Shown piece after piece: positions 43,451 through 55,640 of a stretch of 64,000 bases of DNA (positions are counted from its first letter, which is position 1; each line of letters opens with the position of its first letter). The notes beneath the pieces were generated by a model. The model was not told the origin of the DNA. It saw nothing but the letters and a program-made list of their open reading frames with translations, and did no database searches. Source of the DNA: Plenodomus lindquistii (taxonomy: Eukaryota; Ascomycota; Dothideomycetes; Pleosporales; Leptosphaeriaceae). The DNA lies in contig JANUWI010000002.1 in the NCBI GenBank assembly GCA_025504975.1, forward strand, positions 496,001-560,000. Direction: 5' to 3'. A program made the translations under genes and the position numbers.

Positions 43451-44641
43451 ATGGCCCCTCCAAATATTCCCGCTCGTCGTCCCCACAATGCAGCAATCCT
43501 GGCCTTCTTTGCGTTTACTGCGGTCGCAGGAGCCTGGTACATGCGGCTCATGCCCATGCTCCATGATGTGCCCGTCGGATTTATGGACACTGTCGAGGCA
43601 GGCATTCTACCCAATGGCATGAACCTCAAGAAGCACTTCACCGGAATAAAGCCACTCGATGATGGGTTGTCGTTCCTGGTCGCTGCGTTCATCTATGGCC
43701 CAACTGGGTGGAACGAAGCTTTCTACTGGCAGCAGCTACACTTTCTTGTTCAGATAGCAGGGCTCATCGCGATCATGAATGTCGAGGCCTGTCGAGAAAG
43801 AAACCAAAGCAGCTGGCTCAAGTAGTAAGTTTTCAAGTGCACTAGGCACGTGACAATTTCTTACCTTTGTACAAGTACTGCGGTGTACGCAATTCTCTAC
43901 CAAAACATCGGAGCATGTGTTATTTTACCAATATGGTGGATTATGTTCCATCGAAAGTCAGTCAAGACTTCTGACTTTTCGCATGGTCGTACGGTGCCTC
44001 TGCCCTACGCGCGCCTCATCCTGCCAGCCACAATTGCCCTCTACGTCCTGCCGACACTCGCAATGTTCTTGCCAGGCAACGACCTGGACACGGTTCAGAA
44101 TACCGTAGCATTCTGGCAAGTGACCCCGATATTGGTAAATGTCCCCCTCTGGGTCGCATCTCCATTTGTGGCTTCTGCCTTCTCGTCGAACACGTCCAAG
44201 AACAAGACCGCCGATCTTCCACATCTCAAAGCAATCTACGGCTTCTTCTTCGTCACCAGCGTTGCGGTTCACTGGTATACAATCTACGGCATCTCGGTAT
44301 CGGAGAGCTCTGCCGTAACTTATGCCTCCGTATGGATGCCCAGTACACACAAGTTCAAAGACGACTTTGACTCCGGTTTATTATTCATCTTCCAATGCGA
44401 CTGGGTAATCAGTGCGTTGGTTCATCTCATCCCAGCGTTTATCGCAGTGTGTGATGTTCAGCGCCTTCTCCATGGTTCCATCACTGTGGAAGGAATCATC
44501 AAGGCCGGCATTCTTATGTTGGCTTTGACGTGGCTCGCAGGCCCAGGTGCCGTGCTCGCAGCTGTCTGGTACTGGAGGGAAGAGAAGCTGGCTTTGATCC
44601 AAGCACGCCTTGATGCTGGGTCTGTGGAGAAAAGTCTTTAG
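43451..44641 (+). CDS. Polytopic membrane protein of a fungal secondary-metabolism-associated family
   Basis: Exons 43451-43824 and 43876-44641 give 379 residues with about eight hydrophobic helices. Segments such as ALFAFFAFTAVAGAW-like helix 1, DDGLSFLVAAFIYGP, WQQLHFLVQIAGLIAIMNVE, and YQNIGACVILPIWWIMF match my memory of a family of fungal membrane proteins. That family often sits in terpenoid clusters (AtmA-like) and has no proven activity in most members. No synthase or oxygenase gene lies nearby, so a cluster role is not supported. It is the first host gene after the transposon. Confidence 0.7.
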
Positions 44642-44890
44642 GCGTGACTATCTGGGAGAGTATTTTTTCGCGAACATCACCTCCTTCCTTAAAGCATCCA
44701 CGTTGGTACTGGCGTGAACATATCGGATGTCGAGCACGTCAGAGGAAGCAGCTTTGATGTCAATCTCATCACTCACTGCCCTTGTTTAGCTTTGGCATCG
44801 GATTTTGGGGACTGTGCTTTTTTCACTATGTTCTTCAATGATAACTCTAAACCCTCCGAACTATTTCAAGTATCCGGTTGGTGACAAGCC

Positions 44891-45478
44891 TTAGTTCTCC
44901 TCAAACACGACCTCGTTCTCTACAAAAGTGTCTCCGCCATGCCCAGATTCGGTCCCGAATAGAACGTCCCGTGTGTCTCCGCTGACACATCCTTCCCCAC
45001 CCAACCCAGTCTCGTCGATGTCCAAACTCGGTGTAAGAATCGCGGCTTCCTCATGTAACTCATCGCTCACAGAACGATATGCACCACTCTCAACATGGAC
45101 AATACGGGTTTCATTTACCTCGCGCACAGCGTCGCAGTCTTTCTGCTCCAATCTTCGAAAGTAATACCTCACATTAATGGGGCCTGCTTCGGTACGACTG
45201 GGAGTATCGGTGTTGCTCTGTCGATTCTGGATTCCATTGTTGTCTTGCCCGAGGTCCTGAGATGGCTCTTGAGTTCTCGATGGCGTGGCACCGCCCTGCA
45301 TCTCTCCCATGATCGCGGTCATGATAGCGTCCTTTAGTATTGGGATCACGATCGGCTCGAGTATTCGTGTTAATTCTCGTACCAAAGCTTCGAATTGTGC
45401 ATCAGTGAGGGCGCTCGCCGATGGGGGTGTCATTGTAGGGAGTTGCCAGTGACAAATGGTGACACTGACTCTTTCCAA
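44891..45478 (-). CDS. Uncharacterised 195-residue protein
   Basis: One exon starting MERVSVTICHWQLPTM; an alternative start MTPPSASALTDAQF lies 15 residues in and looks better placed. A helical segment FEALVRELTRILEPIVIPIL is followed by a polar, Gln- and Asp-rich region and an acidic end. The regular amino acid pattern supports coding. No family recognised. Confidence 0.5.
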   Translation of the reverse strand: MERVSVTICHWQLPTMTPPSASALTDAQFEALVRELTRILEPIVIPILKDAIMTAIMGEMQGGATPSRTQEPSQDLGQDNNGIQNRQSNTDTPSRTEAGPINVRYYFRRLEQKDCDAVREVNETRIVHVESGAYRSVSDELHEEAAILTPSLDIDETGLGGEGCVSGDTRDVLFGTESGHGGDTFVENEVVFEEN

Positions 45479-45709
45479 TGGCGCACATTTAGTTATTTAT
45501 GGGTAGAAGTGTTTGCTGTGCATGCCTCACAGGCTCATCAAGGACGAAGAAAGAACACGAGATACTGCCATGTGAGCTGTCTCGCAAACCTGCTGGAATA
45601 GACTTTGCACTTCCAGATTTAGTGACGATGCCCCAAATCAGAGAGCGTAAAGCCCCTAAGTCCGGAGCCAAGTAACATTCGATATGCCCGGCTACACCAC
45701 GGTATCATA

Positions 45710-46810
45710 TCATGCCAACATTGGTCCCAGTATATGTTTGACATCCTGCAACAGCCGCGACCCCACAACCACCTTCCAGTCATTCCCTAGAACTGCTTTT
45801 AGTACATCTACTCCCATATCAACCAGTTCTTGGGTACCCTTCCGAACCGTCCACGCCACTCTTGTCGGCCAAAACGCGATATGTACCGCCCAATGCACGA
45901 TCATCCTCTTGAACCAAGTCTTGCCAACAACACCGCTTCTAGCCTCTAGATACGCGTCAAGGAACGCGACTAACATACCCCTACCACCTTTGAACCGATC
46001 ATGCAAGTACGCCTCAGCAGCAAATTGCCCTACATCCGTCGCACTGGTTCCACGCCGTACGAGTTCCCAATCAACGACCGTCAATTCCGAAGCCACGCCC
46101 TGCGTACCCCCTGATTGAATGAGGATATTACCGGGCCAGAAGTCGCCGTGGCAAACACACTCATCATCGGTTGCGAGCAAGCTCCCATATTCTTCGTTGA
46201 TCTTGACTCCAAGATCCGGATCATGTCCGAATTCCTTGAGAGCGACGTGGAGATTATCGTACGAATGGCGGTACAAGTGAAGCGCAACGGGATTGTTACG
46301 CCCGCTTTTACTCTCTTCTAACGAGGGTAATGCAAGCGATGTGTCCTTGGATTCCTTGTGCAGTGTCGCAACCCATTTCGCAAGTGCTTGCCCGATTCTC
46401 TGGACATCGAGAGTCGCATCCTCGTATGCTGCTTTCAAATTGCGACTCCCGCCGTCGCCAATGCAGAGTAGCTTGTTCGTTTCGTCATAGCTCATAAGGC
46501 GGGCGGCGTGTACCGTGAGTTCGTCTGATACGATCGCTTCTGGCTTCAATGAAGGCATAAGCGACAAGATGCGTGCTTCATAGTCCATGCGCTGGACGTC
46601 GAGGGCGAAGGCGTGATTGGAATGGGAGTATGGTGCTGCGTGCTTGTAGATTCTGGCGGAACCATTGGGATCGGTCACTCGATATACGTAATTTGCTGAT
46701 CCTCCTGATAGCAAGGAGATCGCGCTGCTTGAGGGTTGGCCTTGAGTCGTGAGATATGTGCGTAGACCATCCACGGTGGTGAGATCGGACGTCGTGGGAT
46801 TCATTTCCAT
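45710..46810 (-). CDS. APH-fold phosphotransferase (small-molecule kinase)
   Basis: One exon of 366 residues. The kinase-like fold of the aminoglycoside phosphotransferase/choline kinase group is clear. A nucleotide loop-like SLLSGGSANYVYRV near residue 33 is followed by an ATP Lys in ARIYKHAAPY. The catalytic loop is CVCHGDFWPGNIL and the metal Asp lies in LTVVDWELVRRG. The overall plan resembles methylthioribose kinase and fungal APH proteins; substrate unknown. Fungal members often phosphorylate sugars, choline or small metabolites. There is no signal peptide, so it should be cytosolic. Confidence 0.85.
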   Translation of the reverse strand: MEMNPTTSDLTTVDGLRTYLTTQGQPSSSAISLLSGGSANYVYRVTDPNGSARIYKHAAPYSHSNHAFALDVQRMDYEARILSLMPSLKPEAIVSDELTVHAARLMSYDETNKLLCIGDGGSRNLKAAYEDATLDVQRIGQALAKWVATLHKESKDTSLALPSLEESKSGRNNPVALHLYRHSYDNLHVALKEFGHDPDLGVKINEEYGSLLATDDECVCHGDFWPGNILIQSGGTQGVASELTVVDWELVRRGTSATDVGQFAAEAYLHDRFKGGRGMLVAFLDAYLEARSGVVGKTWFKRMIVHWAVHIAFWPTRVAWTVRKGTQELVDMGVDVLKAVLGNDWKVVVGSRLLQDVKHILGPMLA

Positions 46811-47165
46811 TGTGACTTCTATGAATCAAGCGGTGATATGAGAGCGAAGCAGGAAATTGATCGACGTATGATAGGGAAAGAATAGTCGGCTTTGACGAAA
46901 AGCAGGCATCATATATGCCTGTGATACACTGAATCCTCGTCAGACTTGATTGAAGTCCGATGAGCTTTTCCTAAAAGTGCGTGGAGTTTGAAACTTCCAT
47001 GAATGTCAGTATGACCCAAGATGACTCATCTTGCCAAGACTTATCGAGTGAATGTGTAATGTGGAGTCGTAACGCTGATCTGCCATTTCATTACACTTAT
47101 CCTTTTCAAGCAAGGATACTACGCAGAGTATACAAGCCACTACAATATAGTTCCTGAGTCATTGC
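46811..47165. other. Short intergenic region
   Basis: 355 bp between tandem minus-strand genes; promoter of the APH gene and 3' flank of its neighbour. Nothing else seen. Confidence 0.5.
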
Positions 47166-47686
47166 TCAAAACCAAAACACACCCTCCTCAACCCCTCCCT
47201 CCTGTCCAACTTTTAGTTCTGCGAATTTCTTCTCTAGTCTCTCAGCCGTCGACTGCCCATATTTTGCCATCTCATCTGGTTTTGGTGGCCCCGTCATTCC
47301 ACTGATATCGGCTCTCAACCAGATCGTACCCGGCGCATCTTTACACGCATCTTTGATCTGTTCGAACGATTCGTCATTGAAGCCGCCGCCTAGGGCGATG
47401 GCGATGGGTGGCTTAGTGTAATTTTGCGATCCTAGGTTATCCCGGGAAGAATCTGGAGGAAGAGGCTGGGAAGAGAGAAGAAGCGGGATGTCGGAGATAC
47501 CGGAGGAGACGGAGAGGATAATGTGTATGACTTTGGGAGGAAATGTCAGGGCCATGTGAGGCGGGAATGTTACGTATATCGTCAAGAGTCTAGACCCGTA
47601 CCTTCATATTCCGGTAACATATTATCCCGCACACTTGCAGCAATAGTCGTAGTCTTACCGCAGACCACGATGGGAAGAGGTGCCAT
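47166..47686 (-). CDS. Small conserved fungal protein, possibly nucleotide-binding-like
   Basis: Exons 47686-47602 and 47530-47166 give 149 residues. The start MAPLPIVVCGKTTTIAASVR forms a strand-loop-helix of the Rossmann type. VIHIILSVSSGISDIPLLL, NLGSQNYTKPPIAIALGGGF and DAPGTIWLRADIS follow. I recall close relatives in many ascomycetes, all without assigned function. The intron choice (GAAG|GTACGG, CCAAAG) restores YEVIHIIL. No catalytic residues are evident. Confidence 0.75.
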
Positions 47687-48193
47687 GATGCGAGTTGAGC
47701 GAGAGAAATGCTTCGAAGATGAGTACACGACGTTCCGTGTTGATTTTGAAAGAGCGCAGATGATTTGTCTCGATGTGGAGATAGGAAACATTGCTCGGTC
47801 TGATAGTCAATGTCGAATCTTATATCCGATGCTTGATGTAGTGGCCTATGAAGCTGATCCACTTGAGAAAGTCGCCCTTAGCGCTAGACAGTATCGAGAC
47901 TAGACTCGCTCCTCTGGAAGGCGCGAGAGCGAGCAATGGAGTTCCTCACTCAGCTTGTCGCGCTCGACATAATCGCGTTGTAGTGTCTGCAAGTGCATCG
48001 TCGAAGATCTGGTGGCTTGGTGAGCCGCGGACCTCGTGGCCCGCTTAGAAGTCTGGTTACTACCTAAGGTTGATTACACTTAGATGGTAGAGAGGCCTGG
48101 AAGCTCTTCATACGGCCTAGAAATATATCAGAGCAAACTTTTCCATACAAGTACTATCTTCTCTCACAGTTTGTCTAAGTACATCAAAGCATC
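47687..48193. other. Intergenic, no gene seen
   Basis: 507 bp between tandem minus-strand genes. I looked for a tRNA because of clover-like pairing around 47,920-48,010 but found no acceptor stem or T-loop. Confidence 0.45.
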
Positions 48194-50315
48194 TCAGTGT
48201 TTCCTCAACACCAGGACCACCCAACCCAACACCCGATACGCAAACACAATAACCAACATATACCCCACATACTTCCCCACATTCCCGGTACCGTATCCAT
48301 ATCGCCCCAACACCGCCTTGCCCTCGACCAAACATTGATCCTGTAGCACACTAGGAAACATACACTGACAGCCCCCACCCTCCACCGCCTCGCACGCGTA
48401 GTTCCTCTTGCCAAATTCATTCACCATCATTCCACGAAACACATAGCCCTGATAATCAATATAGTGAAACACATAGCGCCAAAAGACATTCAAAGCCTCA
48501 GGCTGCACCATGAACCCATTCACACACATCCAGAGCCCATTCGCGAAAGATGTAGCAGCGAGCGCAACCACGAAAATAGGTATGATCGAGGAGAGCAAAA
48601 CGACAAGCGACTCCGCAGCGAGCAGATCAAGAAACAACCACATTACCCATGTCCAGAAGCCGTCTGCTGCAGGGCGGAAGTTACCAAGCCAGTACGATAT
48701 CACGGAGAACAGGATGGTGATGAGGAAGAGATACGGTATGCCGATGATGAAGTTGGCGACCATGAAGGCGGTGGGACCGTATAAGCCGTTTGCGCGTTCT
48801 TTGGTGTAGATGCTGAGGTCTTCGAGGAACGCGGGGATGTAGGCGACGGCCATGAAGGACATGAATGCCCCGCCGAAGAAGATGGCGTTGGTGAAGGCTT
48901 GAATGTTGGACTGGATGGGGTCGAGGCGTAGCCAGATGGTGCCCATCATGATGGCGAGACCAATGTACATTGCGATACGAATGCCGTATGCGACGATGTC
49001 GCGGTAACTCTTGATGAAAGAGCGATGAATGAGGGTTAGGGGAATGAGGAAGGGATTGGCGGCGTGCTGTGTTGATGGAGAAATTGCCCGGGTCGGTTGT
49101 GTTGAGTTGGCTACTGATGTCTCCTGGATTCGAGCTGCGATAGCAGCTGCGGTGTGAGAGCTCGCCCATGATGAGTGCAGATGCGCTAGTCTTTCTGACG
49201 ACTTATCGTGCTTGTGAGAGAAGTCGGTATTTACGAGCGAGATAACATGCTCAGCTGGGTTGGTATAAAGCGGCATCTATGCAAGTCAGCGCGTGTCAAT
49301 GTCCTGAATGTATCTATGCCCACCTCGTAGCCTAACTGTGCAAAATATTCATTGATTCCAGTTATAGGCCCATTATACGCGACTTTGCCACGCGACAACA
49401 GCACCAGTTTGTCAAAGAGTTCAAAGGTAGCAGTAGAAGGCTGATGGATGGAGGCAATGACAAGGATCTGCGGCGTCGTCAGTAAGGAGACTACAACGTC
49501 ACATAATGCAAGCCGTTCACCTTGTGTCTCTTCACAACGTCCCTCACGAAACTCATAACTTCGAAGCTTGCCGCAGAGTCCAGGCCGCTTGTTGGCTCGT
49601 CCAAGAACAGTATCTTAGGGCTGGTGATCAATTGGCTAGCCACACTAACCCTTCTCTTCTGTCCACCCGACACACCCTTGCGGATTGGTGTGCCAATGAG
49701 AGTGTCGGCCTGGTTCTGGAGTCCAAAGGCGGAGAGAAGACCCTCAATACGTGCTTTGCGTTCCGTCTTTGTCACGGAGCTGGAGAAAACGTCAGCATTG
49801 TGTAGACATCAAATGATCTAGCAACACGGTGATAGTACGAAAAGGAATAGCAAGAAACATACCTCGACAACGCGAGCTTCGCAGCAAAATACAACGTCTC
49901 CCTCACCGTAAGACTTCCTACAAGCGCATCCTCTTGCTCAACATACGAGCTCAGCTTTCGAAAGCTCGTGAGGCTCATAGAAGTCCCATTGACCAACAGC
50001 TTGTGCTGTGCCGTTGCATGAGGCGTCGCAGCCCGATGAGCAAGAACGTTGAGTAACGTCGTTTTGCCAGAGCCCGATGGACCCATCAGGGCAATCATCT
50101 CGCCTGGGAAGGGTCAGTGGTGATGAAGGGAAGACCATCAATGGAGCGTAATCACCTGCTTCAACAACCCCACTGACATTGGAAAGAATGTCGAGTGGCT
50201 GCTTTGTACTTCGATCTTTCACACTGACGGTAACCTTGTCCCAACTAAAGTGCTGCAGGGACTCATTCGTTAGATGAGCATAATCCGCATATGCGGTGTC
50301 TTTCTCAACGTCCAT
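48194..50315 (-). CDS. ABCG (White) family half transporter
   Basis: Exons 50315-50156, 50103-49863, 49779-49521, 49467-49324 and 49276-48194 give 628 residues, the usual size of an ABCG half transporter. The nucleotide-binding domain comes first: Walker A GPSGSGKTT at 61-69, signature VSGGQKRRVSVA, Walker B KILFLDEPTSGLDS. Six membrane helices follow, with a Cys-rich extracellular loop near the end (NYACEAVEGGGCQCMFPS). The start MDVEKDTAYADY was preferred over an upstream Met because the upstream stretch looks like leader. It should dimerise to export sterols, lipids or small toxins. Substrate not predictable. Confidence 0.92.
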
Positions 50316-51149
50316 GGTACGACTGGAATATGGCCTGACAATAATAGGTCCCAGGTCCTCAAAACAGGAACTGTGAATGATGTTCGGGGTGAATTGTTGA
50401 AAGGAAAAAAAGAAGTACAACAAAACAAAATCTGCGAAACAAACAAACCCCCAAGCCTTTACCGAATTCATATACCCCTTACAGTGCGGAAGGAAGCGGA
50501 CTCATCGATAAGGGAGTCGGCGACCATTGTTCGAGCCCCCCATAACTCAAAACGAGATCGGGCATTGCTCTTCACGCTGGCCCCCATCACCGTCAGCAAT
50601 CCTTCCCGCTGCTTACTACGCGCTTGCCTACCACTCAGCAGATAGCAACTGCGTTTGGGAACCTAGAGATCGCATCTGACGTGAGCGGAAACGGACAGTA
50701 AATCTGGGTTTCCTGATGCCGCTCATGCGCGTGCATGACTGAGCCGCATTGGCTTTTGGGGGCCGGGGACTGGGGGCTGAAAATCCACCTATTGAACCTG
50801 AGGGTCTTGAAGTATACTACATCATACAATTGCAGCGGCTACGCCACGACATCGCTGCGAGCATGTTAGCCTTTTGAGACAAGAAGAAATGCGTGTGTTT
50901 CATTGCCGCAAACCATCTTGGCATATGCTGGGTGAGTGAGTGCGTGGCAGCTCATGGGTGGCCTGAAAGACTTGGGAGGTGGTCACGACAACGCCACGAT
51001 TTGGCCCCATGGCATGCGGCGAGCAGAATTCGCCGTGATGGCCGGTGAAGGTAGTGCCTTGGAGTGTCTATAATGAGCTGATGACCCTGCAGTCACCCTT
51101 TAGGTCGGCGGCGCTTGCAGTTACTTTGGCTAGTCATATAGGCGTCGGC

Positions 51150-51192
51150 GACGTTGACGGCGACGTTGACGGCGACGTTGACGGCGACGTTG
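51150..51192. repeat. 12 bp minisatellite
   Basis: About 3.6 copies of GACGTTGACGGC in tandem. Confidence 0.9.
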
Positions 51193-52075
51193 TAGGAGCG
51201 CATGGTCCATGGATCAGCCTCGCAAGCTCTCGGTTCGTCGCGAAGTCCGGAAATCCCTCCCAAAACACCATCACACTCTGCTTTGACTCACACGCGAACA
51301 TAAGTATTTTCGCCTAAGATTTGTATTAGACGTAGAAAATCACCTTGCCTAGCTCTAGGTAGATTTACTAAATCATTCTCCGTGTGTTGATGTTATTATC
51401 TTGGATTATGGTCAAGTTGCGCTCCTGCTGTTTCGTCGGATTTCCCGACGAACCGAGAGGCAAGCACTCATACATACTATTGCACGCCTCTTTCTCCCGT
51501 CCAAACTCCAGACATAGCATGTAGTCGCGTCGTTTTCGACCTCAACGCACAGAAAACATGTCACGCACAAGAATTGACCTCGAAAACCCCAGTCCAGACA
51601 TGCGCAGTGGCGTACTGATCTTGCCGCAGCGGATGCAACAGCACATACTCTCTGCACGTGCCTCCTTCCAAACACTCCACAAATGCATCACCGTTGTCTC
51701 TGGGATGTTAGAGAAACGGCAGGCGGTAGACATGGGTCAGATCTACTATCTATGTCTTGGAGATCTAGGAAGAGATTGGGGCGAAGAAGAAGGAAATCAT
51801 CAGCTGCCGAGAAACACTAGGTACTTTACAGATGACATGTATAGTCTGACACGCGCCAACAGAAGTACTTGCTTGACATCGGATCGGGTTGTCTCAAAAA
51901 TTCGCTTTTTTATCTAGCCATCCCAATATCGAACCTTACGTCGTAAAGGCTTTTTGTTCATTCACTATTGACCCAAATCCCCAGACACAATACTGCTGAA
52001 AATTAGACACCAGATTTCAAACACACTCACGCAGCGACCGCGTACTCTATAATAATGGCTGCTCACTTTCTCTTC

Positions 52076-52104
52076 GACTCAGACTCAGACTCAGACTCAG
52101 ACTC
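52076..52104. repeat. 6 bp tandem repeat
   Basis: Nearly five copies of GACTCA; in one frame it encodes Asp-Ser repeats inside a 41-codon open frame. Confidence 0.85.
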
Positions 52105-53210
52105 GGCGCCACTCAACCCCACAATCATTACATGTAATTCTCAATCTCCCCTTTCAGAACTCACAACGAAGCAACTATGAAAAATAGCTTTGCACACTCT
52201 CCTCCCGATATGACCGGTTAGATGCTCATATCTATACAAAGAGTACCAATCATATCAACCTACCCATTCGCCATCTCAACCCCCACACCCCACCCCATAG
52301 AACCTCCCCTGGATCCCTACAGCCAGCCCTACACGGATGAAAAAAATCAACAAAAACGGATCGCCCATATCTACCGTACCCACACTCCCCCGATAACCCC
52401 AGATCAAAGGTCCCGCATCTCAAGCCCGGAAGCAGGCGGAAGTCTGCTCTAGTCAGCAAAGTGGGACCAGGAACGCAATGCAGGTACGCGGACCCAGCAC
52501 TAGATACATACTGGGACACAAGACAAGTGTTGATAGATAAATTGAGGGGTAAAATCTGAGCAAAGTACGAAAACGTTGGCGGGAAGGTGGGGGACAAAAG
52601 CGAAGGCAAGTCAAGTCGCGCCGTGTCACGCACTTTATCATATTTTATCAATGCGGTGCATGTCGCTGCATGGGAATTCTCTACTGTGCTAACGTACGCA
52701 ATTTTGTGCGTAGTCTTTGGTTTGGACATGACATTATCTACATAAGGTATTTATTTGCGGAGTCTGCTCCGTCTATCTTGGTTGTCCTTTGAGGGAGGGG
52801 TTTCCAAAGTCTCGTGCGGTCTCGACTCGACTCGCCTTCCCCCTCCTCAAACGCCTGCGCGTTCTCTCCTCGCTTTTTCTTTTTCACGTGTAATAAAGTG
52901 ACTAGTGTAGTGGACCGGCCCTTCTGATAAATCCCAACAACGGCACAAAAAGGCAGCGCTACCTTTTGTGCGATGCGCTAACAATCAAGAACGGAGAAAA
53001 GATATAGAGTTAAACAACGCTAAGCGGGCTTGTAAGCACCGTGGTGACAAAAAGTATGCTGGAGAAATGTAAAAACGGGGATCGACGAAGGAAGTGAAGG
53101 GATGCAAGGCGACCGTGACAATAGATCCAACGCCGGGAAATGCGGGGGTCCAGTACTCCAGTACAACAGAAATGGGGGCGTTTATTGAAATGTGTACAAT
53201 GTAGTCAAGT

Positions 53211-54279
53211 CTACACTTGATGCCTGTCATCCAATTCGAAGCTCTTTTGACTTATACGGCGGTAGAAGGGCATGCGCGGGCTCAGGAAACGAAATTTGGG
53301 CGACGTCGGTGATGATGGTCGGGAGGGTGAGCGCTGGTTGAGGAAGAAGACCTTGTACAACAGGCCTAGTATCGAAAAGCCAATGACGAAGCCAACGAGG
53401 GTTACAAACATCCAGTGCTTGGCCATCCAGAAAATGATCTTGACATCGGTCTTGTGCCAGCTGTTGCCGAGGTGGTGGGTGAAGAAACTCCACGGATGAT
53501 TATTGTACTCGTCGGGAAAGAGGATGCGCACGCGGTCCTCATCGAGGGGCCCAGCGTTGTTGTAGTGGCGCCAGATGATGCTGAGGAAGAGCGGGCCGGT
53601 GGATGCCATGACTGTAATGTATGGGAGTGGCCAGCGGCGGTTGTAGTCGGTCAGCGAGTCGATTGCCTTGAGGAAGAATGGGTGGCGAGGAACAGCGCCC
53701 ATGGCATCGTTGGAGATGCCGGTGGGGAGGGTACGGCGAACCCAGGCTGGGTAGGCGAGGAGAGGGTCGAGGCTGCGGTTGCATCCATCATCGAGGTCAA
53801 TGTAGATTCCACCAAAGTGGTGGAGGACAAAGTATCGAATGGCGTCGGCGCGCTGGATGGGGTATGGATAGCCGTCGAACGTCTCGAGGAACCAGGGGTA
53901 CTCGGCAGCAATGAACTCGCGAGACTTCTTATCGGTCCACAGCTATCGTGTTGTTAGCGTCGACGTTGTTTTGTTATCGTGGTACAGACATGCGCCATAC
54001 CTTGTACTCGTAGTCTGGGTGCAGGTCCAAGCAGCTCTGTTGGGGCTCCTGCCAGTGCTTGGGAATGCTCTCGTTGATATACGTCTGGTGGATAATCTTG
54101 GGGATCAATTGTGGTTGCTGGCTGATTGTGCCCGAGTTGGGGGCAGGCAGTTCGCCGCGGAGAATGGCATCCTCGCGGCCCGTGGCAACCAACAAGCCCA
54201 GCAGCGTCCACACGCTGTGCACTGCGAAGCCGAGCACCAGGATGGTGACGACAATGAAGATAGTGACGCCTCTCCGCAT
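53211..54279 (-). CDS. SUR1: Inositol phosphorylceramide mannosyltransferase, Sur1/Csh1 type
   Basis: Exons 54279-54001 and 53942-53211 give 336 residues. An N-terminal signal anchor (TIFIVVTILVLGFAVHSVW) is followed by the GT32 domain: IPKIIHQTYINESIPKHW, then IQRADAIRYFVLHHFGGIY, and the DxD site DLDD at 142-145 followed by GCNRSLDPLLAYPAW. A second membrane helix lies near the C-terminus (TLVGFVIGFSILGLLY), before a basic Ser-rich tail. Sur1 works with Csg2 in the Golgi to add mannose to inositol phosphorylceramide, giving MIPC. The family assignment rests on the DDGCNR and VRRTLPTGISNDAMG motifs. Confidence 0.93.
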
Positions 54280-54470
54280 GGCGACTGCTGCTTCTCTGGG
54301 CTGCTGTGCGGTGCGGTTGGTGTGAAGGCTGGCCTCCTTTTCGTCGGCTTCTGCGCACGGGGCAAGGCACCGGAGGCGAGGGCGAGATGCGCGCGCGAGT
54401 CCAAGTATGGGTGCGAAGAAACCAATGGCGTAGAAGTCGATTTGAACTTGGCAGGCGGGTGCAAGAGTAG

Positions 54471-54515
54471 AGCAGAACAGAACAGAACAGAACAGAGCAG
54501 AGCAGAGCAGAACAG
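54471..54515. repeat. 5 bp tandem repeat (AGCAGA/ACAGA)
   Basis: About eight to nine copies of a CAGAA/CAGAG unit, in the leader or promoter of SUR1. Confidence 0.85.
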
Positions 54516-54731
54516 CGGGCAGGAGGCGTGAATTAATGAATACGGCGCAGACTTGTTCGCAGCAGGAGGCAGTGCACCAACCCCGTCCAGCCCAGCCCAG
54601 CGCCAAAGAAGCGCCAATTTCGCTAAGTACAGAGGGACCCTGGCGCAGATGCACCTGGACATGGGCGCGGCCCACCACCCACTTTTTCACATGCTCAGCA
54701 TGGTCAAGCTTGCGAGCACGCCCCAGCTATC

Positions 54732-54757
54732 GTCTTGTCTTGTCTTGTCTTGTCTTG
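54732..54757. repeat. 5 bp tandem repeat (CTTGT)
   Basis: About five copies of GTCTT, upstream of SUR1. Confidence 0.85.
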
Positions 54758-55640
54758 AGAGGCATGTCTCTGCTGCAAAATTCCTCGAGTCTTGTACAGT
54801 AGAGACTGGCTGCCAAAAATGTCTCGCCCCTCTGCTTACCCGCAGCATGGCCTAAACCTGAACCTAGCCGCGACGCGAAGGCTGAGCCTCCGTGGAGAAT
54901 GCCATGCCGCCGGCGACGACATGACGAACGCCTGCAGCGCGCTACACCATTTTACTCGACTTTGCGAATCATTTCTCTGTAGTCTACGCCAGACGCAACT
55001 GTAGTACCTAAGACAGGGCTGGGGAAGTCTTCTTAGCGCAGTCGACTCTTGTCTGAAAATGCCGCATGCAAATGTGCAACGCCAGCCATTATGTTTTTGG
55101 GTGCGACAAGACTTCTGCGTCAGATGGCATGCAAAGGATAAACACGCATCTATGCTATCACAAAGCCACGGTCTGCAGCGGAGCGGCACTCTACATACAG
55201 TCAGTGTACTCTGGAGTAGCCAAGGAAGTAGTGATGACGTAGGTGCGCTTGGCTACTAGTCTACACATCCCACTCTTCCCACTGCGCCAACATCAAAACA
55301 GCCGCTTCCACAAGGGGCAAGACATCCGTAATTGTCACCGATCTCATCTACAACGTTCAGCTAAACTCGATGCTTTCGAAGAGCTGTATCGACCTTGCCT
55401 GGATGCGACTTCCTTCATCTTGGCAGCTACCTCCGCACTTTTTCTATGAGGCTCCCACCTGCCTGCCACGTCTGGGAAGATGAGGGCACTCACTAACAGC
55501 ACGTCGCGTTATGCACATCGTCTCGCCTGATTGCCATGCGTATCCTGTCTACCATCTGCCAAATTTATTCCTATGCCCTCCCAGCGTGTCCTCCGCGCCT
55601 AGCACCCCAGGCACAACCCATAGATCAGCCATCCACCTAA

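Larger units (their letters stand above)
50316..53210. other. 2.9 kb gap with short repeats, no convincing gene
   Basis: It holds the ABCG promoter on the left and the 3' flank of SUR1 on the right. A 119-residue open frame at 51,558-51,917 and a 41-codon frame near 52,054 (with SDSD repeats) are too weak to call. Two tandem repeats are listed separately. A TTCGAGCCCC stretch at 50,530 recalls a tRNA T-loop but has no cloverleaf around it. Confidence 0.45.
54280..55640. other. Gap with 5 bp tandem repeats, no gene seen
   Basis: 1.36 kb between divergent genes (SUR1 minus, membrane protein plus). It contains imperfect CAGAA/CAGAG repeats at 54,471-54,515 and CTTGT repeats at 54,732-54,757. 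The region likely serves both promoters. Open frames here are not convincing. Confidence 0.5.

Noticed and set aside
50515..50560. tRNA-like T-loop TTCGAGCCCC
   Set aside because: No matching acceptor, D or anticodon stems could be formed around it.
51558..51917. 119-residue plus frame
   Set aside because: No recognisable motif, splice partner or promoter feature; the opposite strand is equally open.
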